From Acetatifactor sp. (GTDB lineage Bacteria; Bacillota; Clostridia; Lachnospirales; Lachnospiraceae): a stretch of 64,000 bases of DNA. Below are positions 45,141 through 54,553 of the stretch, piece after piece. The DNA lies in NCBI GenBank assembly GCA_022511385.1, contig JAFLRN010000001.1, positions 1-64,000 of the forward strand, written 5' to 3'. The notes beneath the pieces are model-generated. The model saw nothing but the letters and a program-made list of their open reading frames with translations. It searched no databases and was not told the origin of the DNA. The translations under genes were made by a program, and so were the position numbers. Within the stretch, counting starts at the first letter, position 1. Every line of letters starts with the position of its first letter.

Positions 45141-46712
45141 TTAATTAAAATATTTAACGCCCCAAACACTTTCATTATTCCCAACCGCCGAAAAAGTCAT
45201 GACCGCAGTTCCGGCCTCATCCGTCATTTCACAGAAAACACCGCTGTATTCCACATCATTATAGGTTATGTGCATATAATAAGTCCCTTTTGTCATACTC
45301 CAGGTCCCTTTGATGCCATCTCCCAACACATTTCCCCGTTCCGTCAACACCAGTTTAAAGGGCTGTGCGATTGCTGCGCTAATGTCAGTTCCCTGATTCA
45401 CTACATAATATTCGCCTGCTACAGCGGCTTTCTCATAGCCATTTTCAGAGATTGTCTCCCCATTGGTAGCATACGGCAGCATGCAGGGCCATCCCTCTTC
45501 ATTCACAAAGAACTGCTTTACTCTGGGAGAATGATTTTCTGAATTGTTGTTGTACCTGGTATGATAAACGATGTAAAGCTTTCCGTCATCATCCGCAAAC
45601 GCAGAGTTGTGTCCTGTTGCCATATATGCCAGTTTTAAGCTGGGCAGATAATAGTTTCCGGATAACTTCAAGCCATAGTCGGAATGTTCGTTGCCGATCA
45701 AAGGATAAGCTCCGTTCATATCCACATATTCCCCGTCCACAGTTTCCGAGCGGAATACCCTGATCTGGTAGCCACCGGCACGTACCAGAGAACCATAGGA
45801 CACCATCAAGTAATAATAACCGCTCTCTTTATCATATATGATATACGGTCCTTCAATGGACTTATGTCCGCCGCCTAACAGTCTCTTGCCAAAATAGGGA
45901 TCCACCATTTTTTCCGGATCCGCCTCTGGATGAATCACTTCACCGGTGACTGGATCCAACTCCAGCAGGAAAATACCGCCGGACCAGGAACCGTATACCA
46001 TCCATAATCTGTCGTCTTCATCATAAAAAACAGTGGGGTCGATCGCATTGGGACAAGAAGCAAAATTATATTCCCTGCCTGACTTGGTGGTATAATTTTC
46101 CAGGGCATACTCCTCGCTCACATAATCCAGAACATCCGTAGCTGCCAGCGTATCAGATGTAAACCCGGAATAGATCAGCGCCCCCTGCCATTCATAAGGG
46201 CCCTCCACCGTCTCCGAAACACCGTAGCAAAGATTCGATGCATTCCAGGTGGATGTGGTGCAATAATACATATAATAAAGCCCCGTCGTCTTATTATAGA
46301 TCACATCCGGCGCCCATACATGATAGCCTCCATCATCCGTTGGAATCAGGCTATCCGCGCTTCCCGAGTAATCAAACACATGAAGACCTTCCGCAAACAG
46401 ATCTCCATATACCATGTTAGAAGAATTATAGCCATTGCCCAGTCTCGTCCAAGAACGCAGATCCGTACTGTAAGCCCCCTCCATATGAGAACCGAAAATA
46501 TAATAAGTTCCATCCGCCTTTATAATGGAAGGATCATGTACGGAAACCCTTGCATTTACACTGCCGGTTTCAATCCCATCATAGCTCACCGTAAAGTCGC
46601 TGTCCACTTTTTCCGAAAAAATAACATCTTTCAACAAAAAGACCGTAACAGCTGCAACCGCCAGTAAAACTACAACACCTGAAACAATAAATATCCGTTT
46701 GTTCTTTTTCAC
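45141..46712 (-). CDS. Extracellular GH43 arabinanase-type enzyme
   Basis: 523-aa protein with an N-terminal membrane anchor or signal (residues 7-27). The GH43 domain carries catalytic Asp60 (SVHDPS), Asp in AIDPTVFYDEDD, and Glu in SIEGPYI; the sugar-shaping GSWSGGIFLLELDP and GHNSAFADDDGKLYIVYHTR motifs are present. A C-terminal beta-sandwich follows (ending VWGVKYFN). Endo-1,5-arabinanases are the nearest type. It starts at GTG behind AGGAG, and the gene lies 18 bp from the next GH43. Confidence 0.88.
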   Translation of the reverse strand: MKKNKRIFIVSGVVVLLAVAAVTVFLLKDVIFSEKVDSDFTVSYDGIETGSVNARVSVHDPSIIKADGTYYIFGSHMEGAYSTDLRSWTRLGNGYNSSNMVYGDLFAEGLHVFDYSGSADSLIPTDDGGYHVWAPDVIYNKTTGLYYMYYCTTSTWNASNLCYGVSETVEGPYEWQGALIYSGFTSDTLAATDVLDYVSEEYALENYTTKSGREYNFASCPNAIDPTVFYDEDDRLWMVYGSWSGGIFLLELDPVTGEVIHPEADPEKMVDPYFGKRLLGGGHKSIEGPYIIYDKESGYYYLMVSYGSLVRAGGYQIRVFRSETVDGEYVDMNGAYPLIGNEHSDYGLKLSGNYYLPSLKLAYMATGHNSAFADDDGKLYIVYHTRYNNNSENHSPRVKQFFVNEEGWPCMLPYATNGETISENGYEKAAVAGEYYVVNQGTDISAAIAQPFKLVLTERGNVLGDGIKGTWSMTKGTYYMHITYNDVEYSGVFCEMTDEAGTAVMTFSAVGNNESVWGVKYFN

Positions 46713-46730
46713 AATGGCTCCTTCTTTTAC

Positions 46731-48809
46731 TTAATCAATCACCTTGCTGCCCCAGAGCGTCACCTGATCCTTCAATCCGACCGCAGTAAATACCTGGGTT
46801 TCTATCGTGGAAAACTCCACGTTCATGGACAATGTCACGCCGCTGTAATCCTGGCCGTTCATAGACAGAACGATATAGGAGGTTCCGTCCTCCAGCCGCC
46901 ATGTTCCCTCGTAAGCGCCTGTGACCGTGCCATCCTCATGCAGCGTGATCAGCTGGGTATTCTTGGTCTCCAGATTCTTATAGTCAATATCCATCTCATG
47001 CAGGATGACCTCATAATCACCGGCCACCTCCGACACGGACCAGCCGCCATTCTTCAGGGCCTCTCCCGTGGTCTGATAGGGAGCCGATACAAGCCATCCC
47101 TCCTTTGTTACAAAGAGCTGGTGCACCTTCACATAATGACCCTCCGAACCGTTGTCGGTACGGGTGTGGAACACAATGTACGCTCTGCCGTCCTCGTCCA
47201 CAAATGCGGAATTGTGACCCTGAGCCACCAGACCGCTGTTGAAGACACGCCACTTATAACCGCCAAACAGGCGCACACCCACGGACTGGTTGATATTCAG
47301 CACATAGCTGTCATAAATCGCGGAATTACCTATCAGGTCCACATATTCCCCATCCGGTTTCTCGGAGCGGAAAACGCGGACATTGTATCCGCCTTTTGCC
47401 TCCAGGCCGCCGTAGGAGATAAAGAGATAATAGTAATCCCCCACTTTCTGGATATAAGAAGCCTCACCGGACACATAAGCGCCGCCCGCAATTTTCTTTC
47501 CAAAGTACGCATCGGAGTGCTCATTTGTCTCATAGGTTACATTGTAATCACGCAGGCCCGTTTCCTCGTCCAGCTCCAGAATAAAGATACCGCCGGACCA
47601 GGAGCCATAGCTCATCCACAGCTTTCCGTCGTCATCATAGAATACACAGGGATCAATGCAGTTGGGCCACTTGTCGCCCCATTTTCTGTTTGCAATGCCG
47701 TTGGTCACATAGCGCTCCGGAATCTGGTCTGTGCCCAGCACCTGAGGCGCATCCGTCTCGCCGATATCATCCTGGGTAAAGCCGCCATAGACGATGGAGC
47801 CCACATAGGAGTAAGGGCCTTCCACCGCGTCCGCCGTCAGCAACACGATGTTTGACTTCCAATCGTCCCCGTTTGCGCTGAGATACATACAGTATTTGCC
47901 CATAATGGGATTATATATGATATCGGGCGCCCAGAGATAATCAAACCAGCTTCCCGCTGTCTCGTCCTTATTCCAGGCTCTGATCTGGGCCTTCACTTCC
48001 TCGGTAAAGGAGGCTCTGTACTCATTGTCAATACTGGTCCAATTATACAGATCCTTGGTATAACCGCCCGTCATATGAGTGCCCAGAATATAATAGGTGC
48101 CGTCAAAATCCCTAAAGATGGAAGGGTCGTGGCAGGTAATTCTCTGGTAGGTCAATCTGTCCTCAGGAGCTATTACCTGCAGCTGCTGCTTCATGGGAAT
48201 ATCCATGGTAGCGCGCACAATGACCTCCTGACCCGCATATGTAATTCGCAGATAAGGTCCCATGTCTACGGTATCGTCAGGTGCCGCCTCTGCCTGCAAA
48301 GCCTGCCCCGTAAGGATCAGTGCCAGAACCAGAGCGGCCGCCTTGGCCCCGCCCTTCTTCTTCCGAAGGAGCGATACGATCACCACAATAACTGCCAACA
48401 GCACTACAACGCCCACAATGATACCGGCGATCACACCGCCGCTTAAGCCTGTGCTGGGAAACAGCTCCGGATCTCCCACCATGATACCGCTGATAGACGC
48501 GCTCTCGCCGTAGGGAATGTCAGGCATGGTATCGGGCATGGAGTCCTCCTGGGCCGCCTTCAGCCCTTCCGTATTTTTGTACGTCAGGGTAAAAGAATTA
48601 ATATCCCAGCTGTACCTGTTGTTCTCCACAGTGATAGTGTAATGGATCTCTTCTCCTGCCTTATATTCAGACTTATCCGTCTGTAACGTAACGGTAACAT
48701 CATTTGCCGTTGTGGTGTAAACGGCTTCCTCGGCTTTCACCGGACTGGAATACAGCATCACCATAAGGCAGAGTACCGGCAGTATCAGCAGACCTTTTAA
48801 TCTTTTCAT
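46731..48809 (-). CDS. GH43 enzyme with internal sorting-signal-like segment
   Basis: 692 aa. A signal peptide (1-26) and a beta-sandwich (about 30-110) are followed by FPSTG (117-121), a membrane helix (124-148) and RKKK. A second hydrophobic stretch (about 157-171) precedes the GH43 domain (from about 200; HDPSIFRD, CIDPCVFYDDDG and SGEASYI-type motifs) and a C-terminal domain. The middle looks like an LPxTG-like sorting signal inside the chain, so it may be a fusion of two genes. ATG 48809 is supported by the shared hairpin leader. Likely an arabinanase. Confidence 0.83.
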   Translation of the reverse strand: MKRLKGLLILPVLCLMVMLYSSPVKAEEAVYTTTANDVTVTLQTDKSEYKAGEEIHYTITVENNRYSWDINSFTLTYKNTEGLKAAQEDSMPDTMPDIPYGESASISGIMVGDPELFPSTGLSGGVIAGIIVGVVVLLAVIVVIVSLLRKKKGGAKAAALVLALILTGQALQAEAAPDDTVDMGPYLRITYAGQEVIVRATMDIPMKQQLQVIAPEDRLTYQRITCHDPSIFRDFDGTYYILGTHMTGGYTKDLYNWTSIDNEYRASFTEEVKAQIRAWNKDETAGSWFDYLWAPDIIYNPIMGKYCMYLSANGDDWKSNIVLLTADAVEGPYSYVGSIVYGGFTQDDIGETDAPQVLGTDQIPERYVTNGIANRKWGDKWPNCIDPCVFYDDDGKLWMSYGSWSGGIFILELDEETGLRDYNVTYETNEHSDAYFGKKIAGGAYVSGEASYIQKVGDYYYLFISYGGLEAKGGYNVRVFRSEKPDGEYVDLIGNSAIYDSYVLNINQSVGVRLFGGYKWRVFNSGLVAQGHNSAFVDEDGRAYIVFHTRTDNGSEGHYVKVHQLFVTKEGWLVSAPYQTTGEALKNGGWSVSEVAGDYEVILHEMDIDYKNLETKNTQLITLHEDGTVTGAYEGTWRLEDGTSYIVLSMNGQDYSGVTLSMNVEFSTIETQVFTAVGLKDQVTLWGSKVID

Positions 48810-48839
48810 TTTTCCTCTCATTCTGCCGTTTTTCACGGC
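48810..48839 (-). promoter_or_regulatory. Hairpin-plus-SD leader of GH43 gene (copy 2 of 4)
   Basis: GCCGT-gaaaa-ACGGC stem-loop (48825-48839) then AGAATGAGAGGAAAA and the ATG. Confidence 0.55.
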
Positions 48840-48873
48840 CAAAAAATAGTTAAAATTACGTAGTAGCGTACGT

Positions 48874-48916
48874 CCTTGTAGAATTATGTTATACAATCTT
48901 CAAGGGAATAAAATAG
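48874..48916 (+). pseudogene. Decayed second toxin copy
   Basis: The C-terminal 13 codons (LVELCYTIFKGIK) of the holin-like toxin survive in frame, matching LVGLCYTIFKGKK at 44968-45006. No start codon or ribosome site remains, the upstream DNA having been replaced. Confidence 0.75.
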
Positions 48917-49042
48917 CCGCCACTACCACCAATAGTGACGGCTGACCTTGTAAAAGGTCTAGTCTTTAACAATTAAGGGTAGGCCGCTTCTCTGGCTTCC
49001 CCTTTCTGTTTTCACTATAACACAGGGTTTTCTGAATATCAA
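48905..49042 (-). ncRNA. Antisense RNA, second copy
   Basis: Promoter TTGATA (49037-49042), 17-bp spacer, TATAGT (49014-49019), start near 49007, and the same terminator stem (48915-48945) with a T-rich tail. About 85 percent identical to the first antisense gene. It remains complete although its toxin is truncated, so it may be an orphan antitoxin that could act on the intact copy in trans. Confidence 0.65.
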
Positions 49043-49155
49043 TTATATTTAATTAAATATCTAAACTTTCCCAAAACACACATCCGGAAACACTGTATTC
49101 CCCATTCAATGCGTCCGCATCTGCGCTTTGAAACGCCAAACTAAAGTTTCTTTTG

Positions 49156-49202
49156 AAAAAACACTCCGGATTCCGTATAATCCGTAACCCGGAGTGTTTT
49201 TC
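49156..49202. terminator. Terminator after the LamG lipoprotein gene
   Basis: AACACTCCGG/CCGGAGTGTT stem (49160-49198) with a T run on both strands. A further perfect 10-bp inverted repeat, GTCAGATACA/TGTATCTGAC, at 49207-49243 lies between it and the stop codon at 49280. Confidence 0.85.
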
Positions 49203-49279
49203 TTAGGTCAGATACACCGCTGCTTTATTGCGATGTATCTGACGCACTTATTTCACAAATCTTACTACATCCTTTACAC

Positions 49280-50815
49280 TTAGTCCTGAATATCGATCAG
49301 GGAGTGGTCAACGCCCAGGCTGAAGGCCAAATCGCCGCTGATAGGGATGTTCTTGTAGTTCTGGAAATGAGTGGTGCTGCCATCTGCGGAAACGATCTGG
49401 CACTCTACATCAGCGGTGTCGCCGTTGTTGGTAACGGATACGGTAACGGTAGCACCCTGCGTATCAGCTACAAGAGTGCTAAAGTCTCCCCAGTCATTCT
49501 CAACGGTCCAACCCAACACATCCAGCCTATCGGAATTTATCTGCTCGCCATCAATTATACTCCAGCCCCAGTTATCAGCACGAAGTACTGCGTACTCAAC
49601 ACAAGCTTCAGACTTCTCAAGGGGGCTGACAGCCTCACTCTGCAGAACCACGATAAAGTTATTCCAGTTAGCAGCCTCAGCGCCGTGCCAGTTCACAAAG
49701 GTCTTGGAAACAGTCTCACCGGAGGGAACTGCATATCCATCACTAAATACGGACCACCAGCCGGTCTCGAAGTCATCAGTACCAACCGCGGTGCCGGTAA
49801 TAGTAACCACAGGATTCTGAGGCTCTTCCTCTACAGGAGTTCCTTCAGGAGCAACGGATTTTACATTAGGATCGCCCAACTGATACAGGGACAGAACCTG
49901 ACCTGCAGTCAGAGCGCTGTCAAATACATAGAACTCATCTACAAATCCCTTGTAAATAACATCCCAGTAATTGATACCGAACCAAGCCTCAAACTTGAAA
50001 TCGCCGGGCTGCATGAAGCCGGGAGCCAGACAGAAATCATAACCCCACTGCTCATCAATAACGGTCTTGGTGTCGTACACCATGGCACCGTTAATATATA
50101 ACTGCGCACGGGTAAATTCAACTCCAGCGGCGTTTAAGCCCTCCTGCTTTTCACCGGTAGCTACGACGGTGATCATTGCCCATTCCTTCTTGCCGTGAAC
50201 TTCATTATCAAAAGCCTGCATCCATGCGTCACAAGCTGTGCCATCCTGAGCGTTGTATCTCGCGTTACGATTCCATACAACAGGGAAGATATTACTACTA
50301 TTGTCACCCCAATCAGTCTGTGTTATATTCATCCAAGCTACATCGTTCGCTTTTCCGACATTGTAGCCCATCTGCAGCGTAGCACCAAACTGTCCCAATC
50401 TGTCTGCATTCATCCAGAAAGATACTGTATAAGCATCGGTATTGGTAGGCTCAAAATTCAGATCCAAACCATGCAGTCCGTCCAGATAGAGTGCCTGACC
50501 TACAGGACCGTCAGCATAACCAAGTGTATCGGCGGAATCGACAATGCCATGAATAGCGCCATCATTGTCGCCGGGTGCATTCTCAGCGCGCTCTACTATC
50601 TTCCAAGCCTCGCCTGCGCCCTCATCAAAGGTATAATGCACAAAAGGATCAGGAATTGCATCGGGAGTAACCTCCGCGCCATCGCCGCCAGCGTTTCCGC
50701 CGTCGTTCTCAACGTTGTTTCCTGCGTCGTCGCCGGTTTTGTCATCCCCACCGCATGCTGCAAGTGAAGCAACCATTGCAGCGGCGAGCAGTACGCTCAA
50801 TAACTTTTTTTTCAT
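49280..50815 (-). CDS. LamG-domain carbohydrate-binding lipoprotein
   Basis: 511-aa lipoprotein: lipobox with Cys21, then an Asp/Gly/Asn-rich linker. A laminin-G/concanavalin-like domain (about 55-325, with VHYTFDEG, LDGLHGLDL, YTVSFWMNAD, FVDEFYVFDSALT) is followed by a second beta-sandwich (about 340-510). It probably holds arabinan at the surface for the nearby enzymes and binding proteins. No catalytic motif. The ATG is preceded by the shared hairpin leader (50832-50846). Confidence 0.82.
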   Translation of the reverse strand: MKKKLLSVLLAAAMVASLAACGGDDKTGDDAGNNVENDGGNAGGDGAEVTPDAIPDPFVHYTFDEGAGEAWKIVERAENAPGDNDGAIHGIVDSADTLGYADGPVGQALYLDGLHGLDLNFEPTNTDAYTVSFWMNADRLGQFGATLQMGYNVGKANDVAWMNITQTDWGDNSSNIFPVVWNRNARYNAQDGTACDAWMQAFDNEVHGKKEWAMITVVATGEKQEGLNAAGVEFTRAQLYINGAMVYDTKTVIDEQWGYDFCLAPGFMQPGDFKFEAWFGINYWDVIYKGFVDEFYVFDSALTAGQVLSLYQLGDPNVKSVAPEGTPVEEEPQNPVVTITGTAVGTDDFETGWWSVFSDGYAVPSGETVSKTFVNWHGAEAANWNNFIVVLQSEAVSPLEKSEACVEYAVLRADNWGWSIIDGEQINSDRLDVLGWTVENDWGDFSTLVADTQGATVTVSVTNNGDTADVECQIVSADGSTTHFQNYKNIPISGDLAFSLGVDHSLIDIQD

Positions 50816-50846
50816 ATTTTCCTCTCTTTCTGCCGCTTAATGCGGC
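50816..50846 (-). promoter_or_regulatory. Hairpin-plus-SD leader of LamG gene (copy 3 of 4)
   Basis: GCCGC-attaa-GCGGC (50832-50846) then AGAAAGAGAGGAAAAT and the ATG. Confidence 0.55.
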
Positions 50847-50851
50847 TTTTA

Positions 50852-50882
50852 ATCAGGGGACAAACCTTTCCTGCCCCCTGAT
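50852..50882 (-). promoter_or_regulatory. Intercistronic stem-loop
   Basis: Perfect 8-bp stem ATCAGGGG/CCCCTGAT with a 15-nt loop between the binding-protein gene and the LamG gene. No T run, so more likely an mRNA-stabilising or processing hairpin. Confidence 0.5.
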
Positions 50883-50921
50883 CAATTTTTGCTTTACTTC
50901 TTTATAGAAAGCTTTACACCA

Positions 50922-52460
50922 CTATTGTGCCGTAAAGTCATCTATCACTGCCTGATACCGATCGATATCCTCCTGAGGAAGGACATCGTAACCGTTTGGT
51001 CCAAAGTAAGCTATCATAGCCTCAGCGTGATAATAATTTGCCTGCCGGGTAGCCTCCTCCACATAGTCAGCTGCCTTGGCTGTACCGCCATCAACCAGAT
51101 CGTGAATACCAATCTTGTTGAAATACTGGTCACAGAAGTTCCAATAGCCTGCAATGTTGTACCAGCCGTACGGCACGGGTCTTGTTACGCTTGCAAAGAA
51201 ATCATCCCAGTAATGCTTGTTCTGTTCATAGTGATAGAACAGCTGCTTATAACGGCTCCACACATTCTGATCCAGAGTCAGAGGCATAGGCATATTTGCA
51301 TTCTTCAAAGCAGTACCCGCATCATTGGTGATGGTAGGATCCTCGTAAATACTCAGACGTGCATTCCAGCCATCCAGACCAAAGGTCATGAACTTTAACA
51401 GCAGATACGCCTCATAAGGATACAGACAAGAGCTGGAAACACCAGCCATGTACATCTGACCGATAACATTGTGCTCTTTTTCATCAACTACGTTTGGTGT
51501 TACATAGGGAACAATGTCCAGGCCGTATATATCCTGATAGTCCTGCGTCCCTTCCTCTTCATTACCTTCAACGCCCCAAAGGTTGGGGAATGTCCAGAAG
51601 CCCTCAGAGAACACAGCCACATGTCCGGTAGCGCCAAACCATGCCTCAAAATCGCCGGTCCAATTCTCCATCTCCAGAGTGTTCTGCTTTGGCGCAACAT
51701 AGCCGGCTTTTTTCAGATCGGCAAACTCCTGCTCACCCACTGCCCAATAGGACAGGTCAAAGTCTGTTCCGTTGAAACCAAACTCACCCTTGATGGCGCG
51801 CTCGGCAGAAGAGCAAGCAGCAATTCCATACAGGGAATCCAGTCTGTTCCAGAAGCCAAGACCATAATACTGTATATCACCTGCTCCGCCAGGCTGGGTA
51901 GCGTCCTTAATAAGTTGAATCATCTCATCCCAGGTCCAGTCCGTTCTGGGCATTTCCAAATTTAGTTTTTTAATAACATTCTGGTCGATGAAAATTGCGC
52001 TGGGCGCATAGTTGGTAGGTACCGCATACCTAGCAACGGTGTCAAAACAGCCCAAGCCGTACTCATTGATGGTTGGCAGCAGATTCTTTGTCTCAGGATC
52101 TGCATCATAATACTCAGAAATATCAGCCCAGTACATGTTTGCCAGAGCAGTATCGGAATCGGTGCTTGAAAACACGTCAGGGAAATTACCAGCAGTTGCC
52201 GCTGCGGACAGATCTTGACTCATATCATCGATGAGACGAACCTCAACCTTGATATTGGGATAAATGTCCGTGAACTTCTCAGCCATCAGTTCCATTGTTT
52301 TCTGATCCTCAAAATGCCAGTAAGTGAGGGTGATTTCGTCGGTAGTTACGCCGTTCTCATCCACATTTCCAGACGGTCCCTTTGGTCCTCCCCCTCCGCA
52401 AGCAGCCAGAGACACCGTCATCACTAAAGCGAGCAGCGCACTAACAATTCTTTTTTTCAT
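50922..52460 (-). CDS. ABC sugar-binding lipoprotein
   Basis: 512-aa extracellular solute-binding protein of the carbohydrate (CUT1) class. Lipobox Cys21, then the family's TLTYWHFEDQKTMELMAEKFTDIYPNIKVEVRLIDD and the sugar-cleft WTWDEMIQL region. It belongs with the two permeases that follow upstream in transcription (53501 and 52564). Substrate inferred as arabino-oligosaccharides from the neighbouring GH43 genes. Confidence 0.92.
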   Translation of the reverse strand: MKKRIVSALLALVMTVSLAACGGGGPKGPSGNVDENGVTTDEITLTYWHFEDQKTMELMAEKFTDIYPNIKVEVRLIDDMSQDLSAAATAGNFPDVFSSTDSDTALANMYWADISEYYDADPETKNLLPTINEYGLGCFDTVARYAVPTNYAPSAIFIDQNVIKKLNLEMPRTDWTWDEMIQLIKDATQPGGAGDIQYYGLGFWNRLDSLYGIAACSSAERAIKGEFGFNGTDFDLSYWAVGEQEFADLKKAGYVAPKQNTLEMENWTGDFEAWFGATGHVAVFSEGFWTFPNLWGVEGNEEEGTQDYQDIYGLDIVPYVTPNVVDEKEHNVIGQMYMAGVSSSCLYPYEAYLLLKFMTFGLDGWNARLSIYEDPTITNDAGTALKNANMPMPLTLDQNVWSRYKQLFYHYEQNKHYWDDFFASVTRPVPYGWYNIAGYWNFCDQYFNKIGIHDLVDGGTAKAADYVEEATRQANYYHAEAMIAYFGPNGYDVLPQEDIDRYQAVIDDFTAQ

Positions 52461-52532
52461 CTTTTTTCCTCCTTTTATATCACTAATCCAGCACCTTGCC
52501 GGAGTTAGATTCTATTGTTCAAACCATTTCCA

Positions 52533-52559
52533 GAAGAATGCCCGCTCTTGGCATTCTTC
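52533..52559 (-). promoter_or_regulatory. Intercistronic stem-loop before the binding protein
   Basis: Perfect 10-bp inverted repeat GAAGAATGCC/GGCATTCTTC with a 7-nt loop, five bases after the MalG-like stop. Such hairpins are common between permease and binding-protein genes, where they stabilise the distal mRNA. Confidence 0.55.
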
Positions 52560-52563
52560 CGCG

Positions 52564-53574
52564 CTATTCTCCAGTAATACCAGTCCTGTCAATACTTTCC
52601 ACAAAGTGTTTCTGCAGGAAGAAGTACATAATCATCAAAGGTAAGACACTCAGCATGGTAGCCGCCAGACGAATGGTCTCATTTAAATCTGTGGCCATGC
52701 CACTGGTTGAAGCTCTGGTATCATTGTAGTTGGTGGTAAAGTTCTTCAGCTGGATCACCAGGTTGGTCCAGTCGCTGTGAGTGGTAAGTCCCCTCACATA
52801 TAGCTCTGTCAGATAGGACTCATTCCAGTACCACACGAAGGAGAACAGGAACACGGTAAGGATTGCGGGAGCTGCAGATGGAACTGCGATCCGCACAAAG
52901 GATTTGAAATATCCTGCACCGTCAATCTTTGCTGCCTCTATCAGTACTTTCGGCACCTGCTTGAAGAACTGATAGAAGATCAGGATAAAGATGGGAGCAT
53001 TCAGTCCGTTACCAAAGAGCGCCGGCAGAACAAAGGCCCATATGGTTCCAAGAATCTTCGTGTTGTTGTACAGCACGTAAGTTGGGATCATTGTCACCTG
53101 GCTGGGCAGGATGTAAGAAAAGATCAGCAGGCCCATCAGGATATTCTTTCCCTTGAAATTAAAGCTTGCAAAGCCATAGCCAACTACCATGCAGATAGCC
53201 ACATTGCAGAGAGTGGGCAGCCCGGCGATCAAAACGCCTTTGCCCAGAGACGCCCAGAAATCCATGCTCCTTGCAGCGTCAATATAGTTGCTGAGGAACA
53301 GAGTGCTGGGAATCCATTTAATAGAGGTATCCAGCAGATCCTCCCGGTTCATAAGACTGGTGCTTATCATGTAAAGGATTGGATAAAGGTAGATAAATCC
53401 GATACAAATTAACAGGGCATAAACCACAAACTGCTTGCCCGCACCTTCCTTTTCCTTTGTGCCGAACACAAAACGGTGCAACTTCTCTTTTGTAAATTTC
53501 TTACTTATAGTCGCCTTCACCGCTGTAAGTTTTGTATTTTCCTTTTTGCCTTGCACGCTCAAGCTTCTTGACAT
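52564..53574 (-). CDS. ABC sugar permease, MalG-type
   Basis: 336-aa inner-membrane permease with about six helices and the EAA loop (EAAKIDGAGYFKSFVRIAVP) that contacts the ATPase. The start overlaps the preceding permease by 74 bp, but AAGGAGGGG ahead of ATG 53574 supports it. Partner of the permease at 53501 and binding protein at 50922. Confidence 0.9.
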   Translation of the reverse strand: MSRSLSVQGKKENTKLTAVKATISKKFTKEKLHRFVFGTKEKEGAGKQFVVYALLICIGFIYLYPILYMISTSLMNREDLLDTSIKWIPSTLFLSNYIDAARSMDFWASLGKGVLIAGLPTLCNVAICMVVGYGFASFNFKGKNILMGLLIFSYILPSQVTMIPTYVLYNNTKILGTIWAFVLPALFGNGLNAPIFILIFYQFFKQVPKVLIEAAKIDGAGYFKSFVRIAVPSAAPAILTVFLFSFVWYWNESYLTELYVRGLTTHSDWTNLVIQLKNFTTNYNDTRASTSGMATDLNETIRLAATMLSVLPLMIMYFFLQKHFVESIDRTGITGE

Positions 53575-54553
53575 TGCGGATTCCCCTCCTTTCTATCTTC
53601 TTTACTCTTCTTTCTTCTCTCCTCATTTCGCGCTTTCTGCGCTTCACCTGTCTGTCGTAGATATCCTTCTTGGAACCCAGCAGCAGGAAGAACAGCAGTA
53701 CCACCAGCGTTACGATCAGGGAGTACATCCAAGCCATCGCTGATGCGTATCCGTAGCCCTTCTCCTTTGTTCCGGAGAACATAGCTGACTGGATCATGGT
53801 GATCAGTGTGTTCTGTTCATTACTGGACAGGAAGATCACGGAGTAGACCGCATTCAGCAGGATCATAGGCTTAATAGTGGGCAATGTAATCTTCCAGAAG
53901 CATTCCCACTTGGAGCCGCCGTCAATCTTTGCCGCCTCATAAAGGGACGGATCAATCTTTTGCAGCGCCGACAGGAAGATCAAAATCTGCACTCCGGAGT
54001 ACCAGAGGATCATGATCATGCTGGAAAAAAGGTCTCCAATGTTATTGGCCAAGCTGGTTGGCAGGAAAGTGTCAAGGGCCGATACAATGGACTGCACATT
54101 CATAGCTGGAATCGTGGCCGCACCTTCGTCCACCAGCATGTTCATCACGGGGCCGCTGACGATTATTACCGGGAGGAAGAACACCAGGCGGAAAAAGCCC
54201 TTCAGCTTGATCTTGCCGTTCAGCATCATGGCGATCATCAGAGCAAACACCACTATGATCGGAACCTCCAGGATGGTCTGCCACAGATATGTGACAATCT
54301 GCTGGGGAAACTCGGGGTTCTCCAGCCAAATCTGGGTGAAGTTGCCCGTGCCCACATAATTAAACTTTGTCTCCAGCGGCGTGATCCTGATATTGAACCA
54401 CATGTAATAGAAGGACTGGCAGAGAGGATAGAGCATGAATGCCAACACGCCTATGATCCAGGGTAAGACAAAGAAATAACCTGCTATGGCGTCCTTCCTC
54501 TCAAGTTTTCCGATTTTTCCCTTTGGGTTTTTGGTTTTCTTTTCTTTACTCAT
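53501..54553 (-). CDS. ABC sugar permease, MalF/UgpA-type
   Basis: 350-aa permease, six helices, EAA loop EAAKIDGGSKWECFWKITLP. A basic, Arg/Lys-rich C-terminal tail of about 50 residues (RRKREMRREERRVKK) is unusual and lies in the overlap with the next gene. The preceding gene ends 1 bp away, so it is tightly coupled. Confidence 0.9.
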   Translation of the reverse strand: MSKEKKTKNPKGKIGKLERKDAIAGYFFVLPWIIGVLAFMLYPLCQSFYYMWFNIRITPLETKFNYVGTGNFTQIWLENPEFPQQIVTYLWQTILEVPIIVVFALMIAMMLNGKIKLKGFFRLVFFLPVIIVSGPVMNMLVDEGAATIPAMNVQSIVSALDTFLPTSLANNIGDLFSSMIMILWYSGVQILIFLSALQKIDPSLYEAAKIDGGSKWECFWKITLPTIKPMILLNAVYSVIFLSSNEQNTLITMIQSAMFSGTKEKGYGYASAMAWMYSLIVTLVVLLFFLLLGSKKDIYDRQVKRRKREMRREERRVKKIERRGIRNVKKLERARQKGKYKTYSGEGDYK

